Source: DATHWB01 sp041744795 (GTDB taxonomy: Bacteria > Actinomycetota > Acidimicrobiia > Spongiisociales > ZC4RG35). From it: DNA of 6,682 nucleotides. The stretch lies in assembly GCA_041744795.1 (NCBI GenBank), contig JBGTKD010000132.1:1-6682 (forward strand), given 5' to 3'. Within the stretch, counting starts at the first letter, position 1; each line of letters opens with the position of its first letter. The translations under genes were made by a program, and so were the position numbers. Below, piece after piece: positions 5,280 to 6,682 of the stretch. A model generated the notes under the pieces. That model did no database searches and was not told where the DNA came from. It saw nothing but the letters and a program-made list of their open reading frames with translations.

Positions 5280-6682
5280 ATGTCGACGATTGTTCCCCAC
5301 GCAAAGCTTCGTGCTGAGATCGATGCGCTAGTCGATCAGATCGATGCTGTGGAATTCGGTCTGGCTACCGCGGGCCAGAACGACAGACTCGAGCGGCGCG
5401 ACCACATCTCCAGGGTCATCCGGCGCTACCTGGAACCTCGATTGGCAAACCCCGACGGCCCGCTCGTCGTGGCCGTATTCGGACCGACGGGGAGCGGCAA
5501 GTCAACGATCGTCAACACGCTCGCGGGCAGACCGATTTCTCGCTCCGGAGTCTTGAGACCGACAACCCGAGAAGCCGTGGCCTGGGTCCATCCCCGACAC
5601 GCCGAGGCTCTCCTAGCAGTGCTCGGGCCCTCTGGTCCGCTCGAGATTGTTGCGGACGAACATCCGGTTCTGCGTGCCCTTGCGATCGTCGACACGCCCG
5701 ATATCGACTCGATCAGCGAGGAGCATCGAGTACAGACCTCAGCAATTCTCGAAGCCTCCGACTTTGCGATTGCAGTCACTACTCCCCAGCGGTACGCAGA
5801 CGCTGTTCCCTGGGAAGTTCTCGGTGAGCTCACCGAGCGAAATCTCGGGTTGATCGTCGTAATGAACCGGGCCAGCCGAAGATCCGCCGGAGCCGTTTCC
5901 GATCTCGTGGCCCTGTTACGAGATGCCAAGGTCGCCGGGGTCGCTTCCTCGGAGGACGTCATCGTCGTGCAGGAACAACGCATACGGGGCGACGGGAGAC
6001 TCCACGGCGCCGCACTTAGGCATCTGGCTCGCCGCCTGGAGGCGCTCGCATCGGATCACTCCGGGGCTTCCCTGCGTGGGCTTGCAGGCTCGACTCGCCA
6101 TGCCGTCTCGGTCGCACGCGAGTTGGCCACAGAAATCGAACGCCAGTTGGGTGAGGCCGAGGCCTTACAAGCGGTAGTCGCTGAGGCAGTCGAATCGCAA
6201 GCAGACGACATCGTCACCCGCCTCGACTCGGGGGACCTGGTGCACGATGAGGTCGTTGCGCGTTGGCAGCGTCTGATAGGGGTATCGGATCTGGCCGACC
6301 TCGTTTCGCGTGGGGTGAACAGAGTTCGCACCTTGTTGTCGCCCGGTCGTGTCATTGACGCCGAGCGCGCGGCAACGGTGGATGCCGAGGTTCGAGACGA
6401 ACTCGTCGAACTTGGTATGCGTCGAGCGGCCCGTGCTCGAACCAGCATCGAAGTCGCTTGGTCCGCATCGACTGCAGGGACAGCGCTGATCGAGTCCGTC
6501 GTCGTGGATGTCGACCGTGTTCGGACCGATCTGGTCTCGAGCGTCAGTGAGTGGCAGGGGGAGGTCGTGGCCCTGGTCGCTGACGCAGGTCAAGGACGTT
6601 TCCGTCTGGCAAAGGCGGCGACCGTGGGGGTCAACGCCGCCGCCACGCTGGTACTTCTCGGTGTGTTCGCGTCGAGCGGTGG
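5280..6682 (+). CDS. Dynamin-like GTPase, membrane-associated (3' end outside window)
   Basis: The frame stays open from ATG 5280 to the right edge (467 codons), so the gene is incomplete. Residues 10-55 are helical with a heptad-like EIDALVDQIDA. The G domain follows: P-loop GPTGSGKST (68-76), switch I region LRPTTR (92-97), and G3 DTPD (138-141). The G4 position reads VMNRAS (194-199) rather than NKxD/TKxD. Residues 245-440 form a long helical stalk with repeated acidic/Arg heptads, typical of dynamin-like proteins. A hydrophobic segment starts at about 445 with GVNAAATLVLLGVFASSG, resembling the membrane-insertion region of actinobacterial dynamin-like GTPases. Bacterial dynamins remodel membranes in septation, membrane repair or phage defence; in Streptomyces, DynA/DynB act at sporulation septa and work as a pair, so a partner GTPase may lie downstream (inference). 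A GTG at codon 24 is an alternative start but has no better ribosome binding site. Confidence 0.88.
   Translation, partial: MSTIVPHAKLRAEIDALVDQIDAVEFGLATAGQNDRLERRDHISRVIRRYLEPRLANPDGPLVVAVFGPTGSGKSTIVNTLAGRPISRSGVLRPTTREAVAWVHPRHAEALLAVLGPSGPLEIVADEHPVLRALAIVDTPDIDSISEEHRVQTSAILEASDFAIAVTTPQRYADAVPWEVLGELTERNLGLIVVMNRASRRSAGAVSDLVALLRDAKVAGVASSEDVIVVQEQRIRGDGRLHGAALRHLARRLEALASDHSGASLRGLAGSTRHAVSVARELATEIERQLGEAEALQAVVAEAVESQADDIVTRLDSGDLVHDEVVARWQRLIGVSDLADLVSRGVNRVRTLLSPGRVIDAERAATVDAEVRDELVELGMRRAARARTSIEVAWSASTAGTALIESVVVDVDRVRTDLVSSVSEWQGEVVALVADAGQGRFRLAKAATVGVNAAATLVLLGVFASSG

Noticed and set aside
4161..5317. Several overlapping + strand open frames opposite the nuclease-like gene
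   Set aside because: They are rich in Arg, Ser and Pro with no domain signature, as expected of shadow frames in GC-rich DNA; the - strand frame has a coherent fold pattern and catalytic-like motifs.
5317..5347. Direct repeat AGATCGATGC at 5317-5326 and 5338-5347, 21 bp apart
   Set aside because: It lies inside the GTPase coding region with a spacing of exactly seven codons and encodes the coiled-coil heptad repeat IDA..., so protein structure explains it better than a DNA site.
5426..5983. 185-aa - strand open frame within the GTPase region
   Set aside because: It is antisense to the P-loop and G3 motifs of the dynamin-like GTPase, and its Ser/Arg/Thr-rich translation has no family features.
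1..6682. Mobile elements, CRISPR arrays, tRNA/rRNA genes, riboswitches
   Set aside because: I saw no transposase, integrase, terminal inverted repeats, regularly spaced repeats, tRNA cloverleaf or rRNA-like sequence on either strand; coding sequences fill nearly all of the window.

Overview
The window is GC-rich chromosomal DNA with dense, strongly GC-biased third codon positions and no mobile-element, CRISPR, tRNA or rRNA signature. The protein repertoire suggests a high-GC actinobacterium, most like the Acidimicrobiia/Ilumatobacter-type lineages. The clues are a VanW protein with a Thr/Pro-rich tail, a TIGR01777-type SDR, and an actinobacterial-style dynamin-like GTPase. This placement is an inference from protein style, not from a database search.

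Layout from left to right: (1) the 3' part of pyruvate kinase (pyk), + strand, cut by the left edge. (2) A 58-bp gap holding a strong stem-loop, then a short TTG-started + strand ORF for an unrecognised acidic 102-aa protein. (3) Convergent to it, with only 3 bp between stop codons, a long - strand gene for a membrane-anchored VanW-domain envelope protein. (4) A divergent intergenic region, then a + strand TIGR01777/YfcH-like NAD(P)-binding SDR epimerase. (5) Convergent to that, 26 bp away, a - strand gene for a coiled-coil protein with a PD-(D/E)XK nuclease-like core (RmuC/DUF2130-like in layout). (6) An 80-bp divergent intergenic region containing a 7-bp inverted repeat, then a + strand dynamin-like GTPase that runs off the right edge just as its C-terminal membrane segment begins.

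The genes alternate in orientation, so most are probably separate transcription units; only pyk and the small ORF could be cotranscribed. Functionally they cover central metabolism (pyk), the cell envelope (VanW), a probable redox/epimerase housekeeping enzyme, and a divergently arranged nuclease-like and membrane-GTPase pair. That last pair is the most interesting part of the window. If it is conserved as a unit, it could connect DNA processing to membrane remodelling (septation, membrane repair or defence), but the sequence alone does not prove a link.
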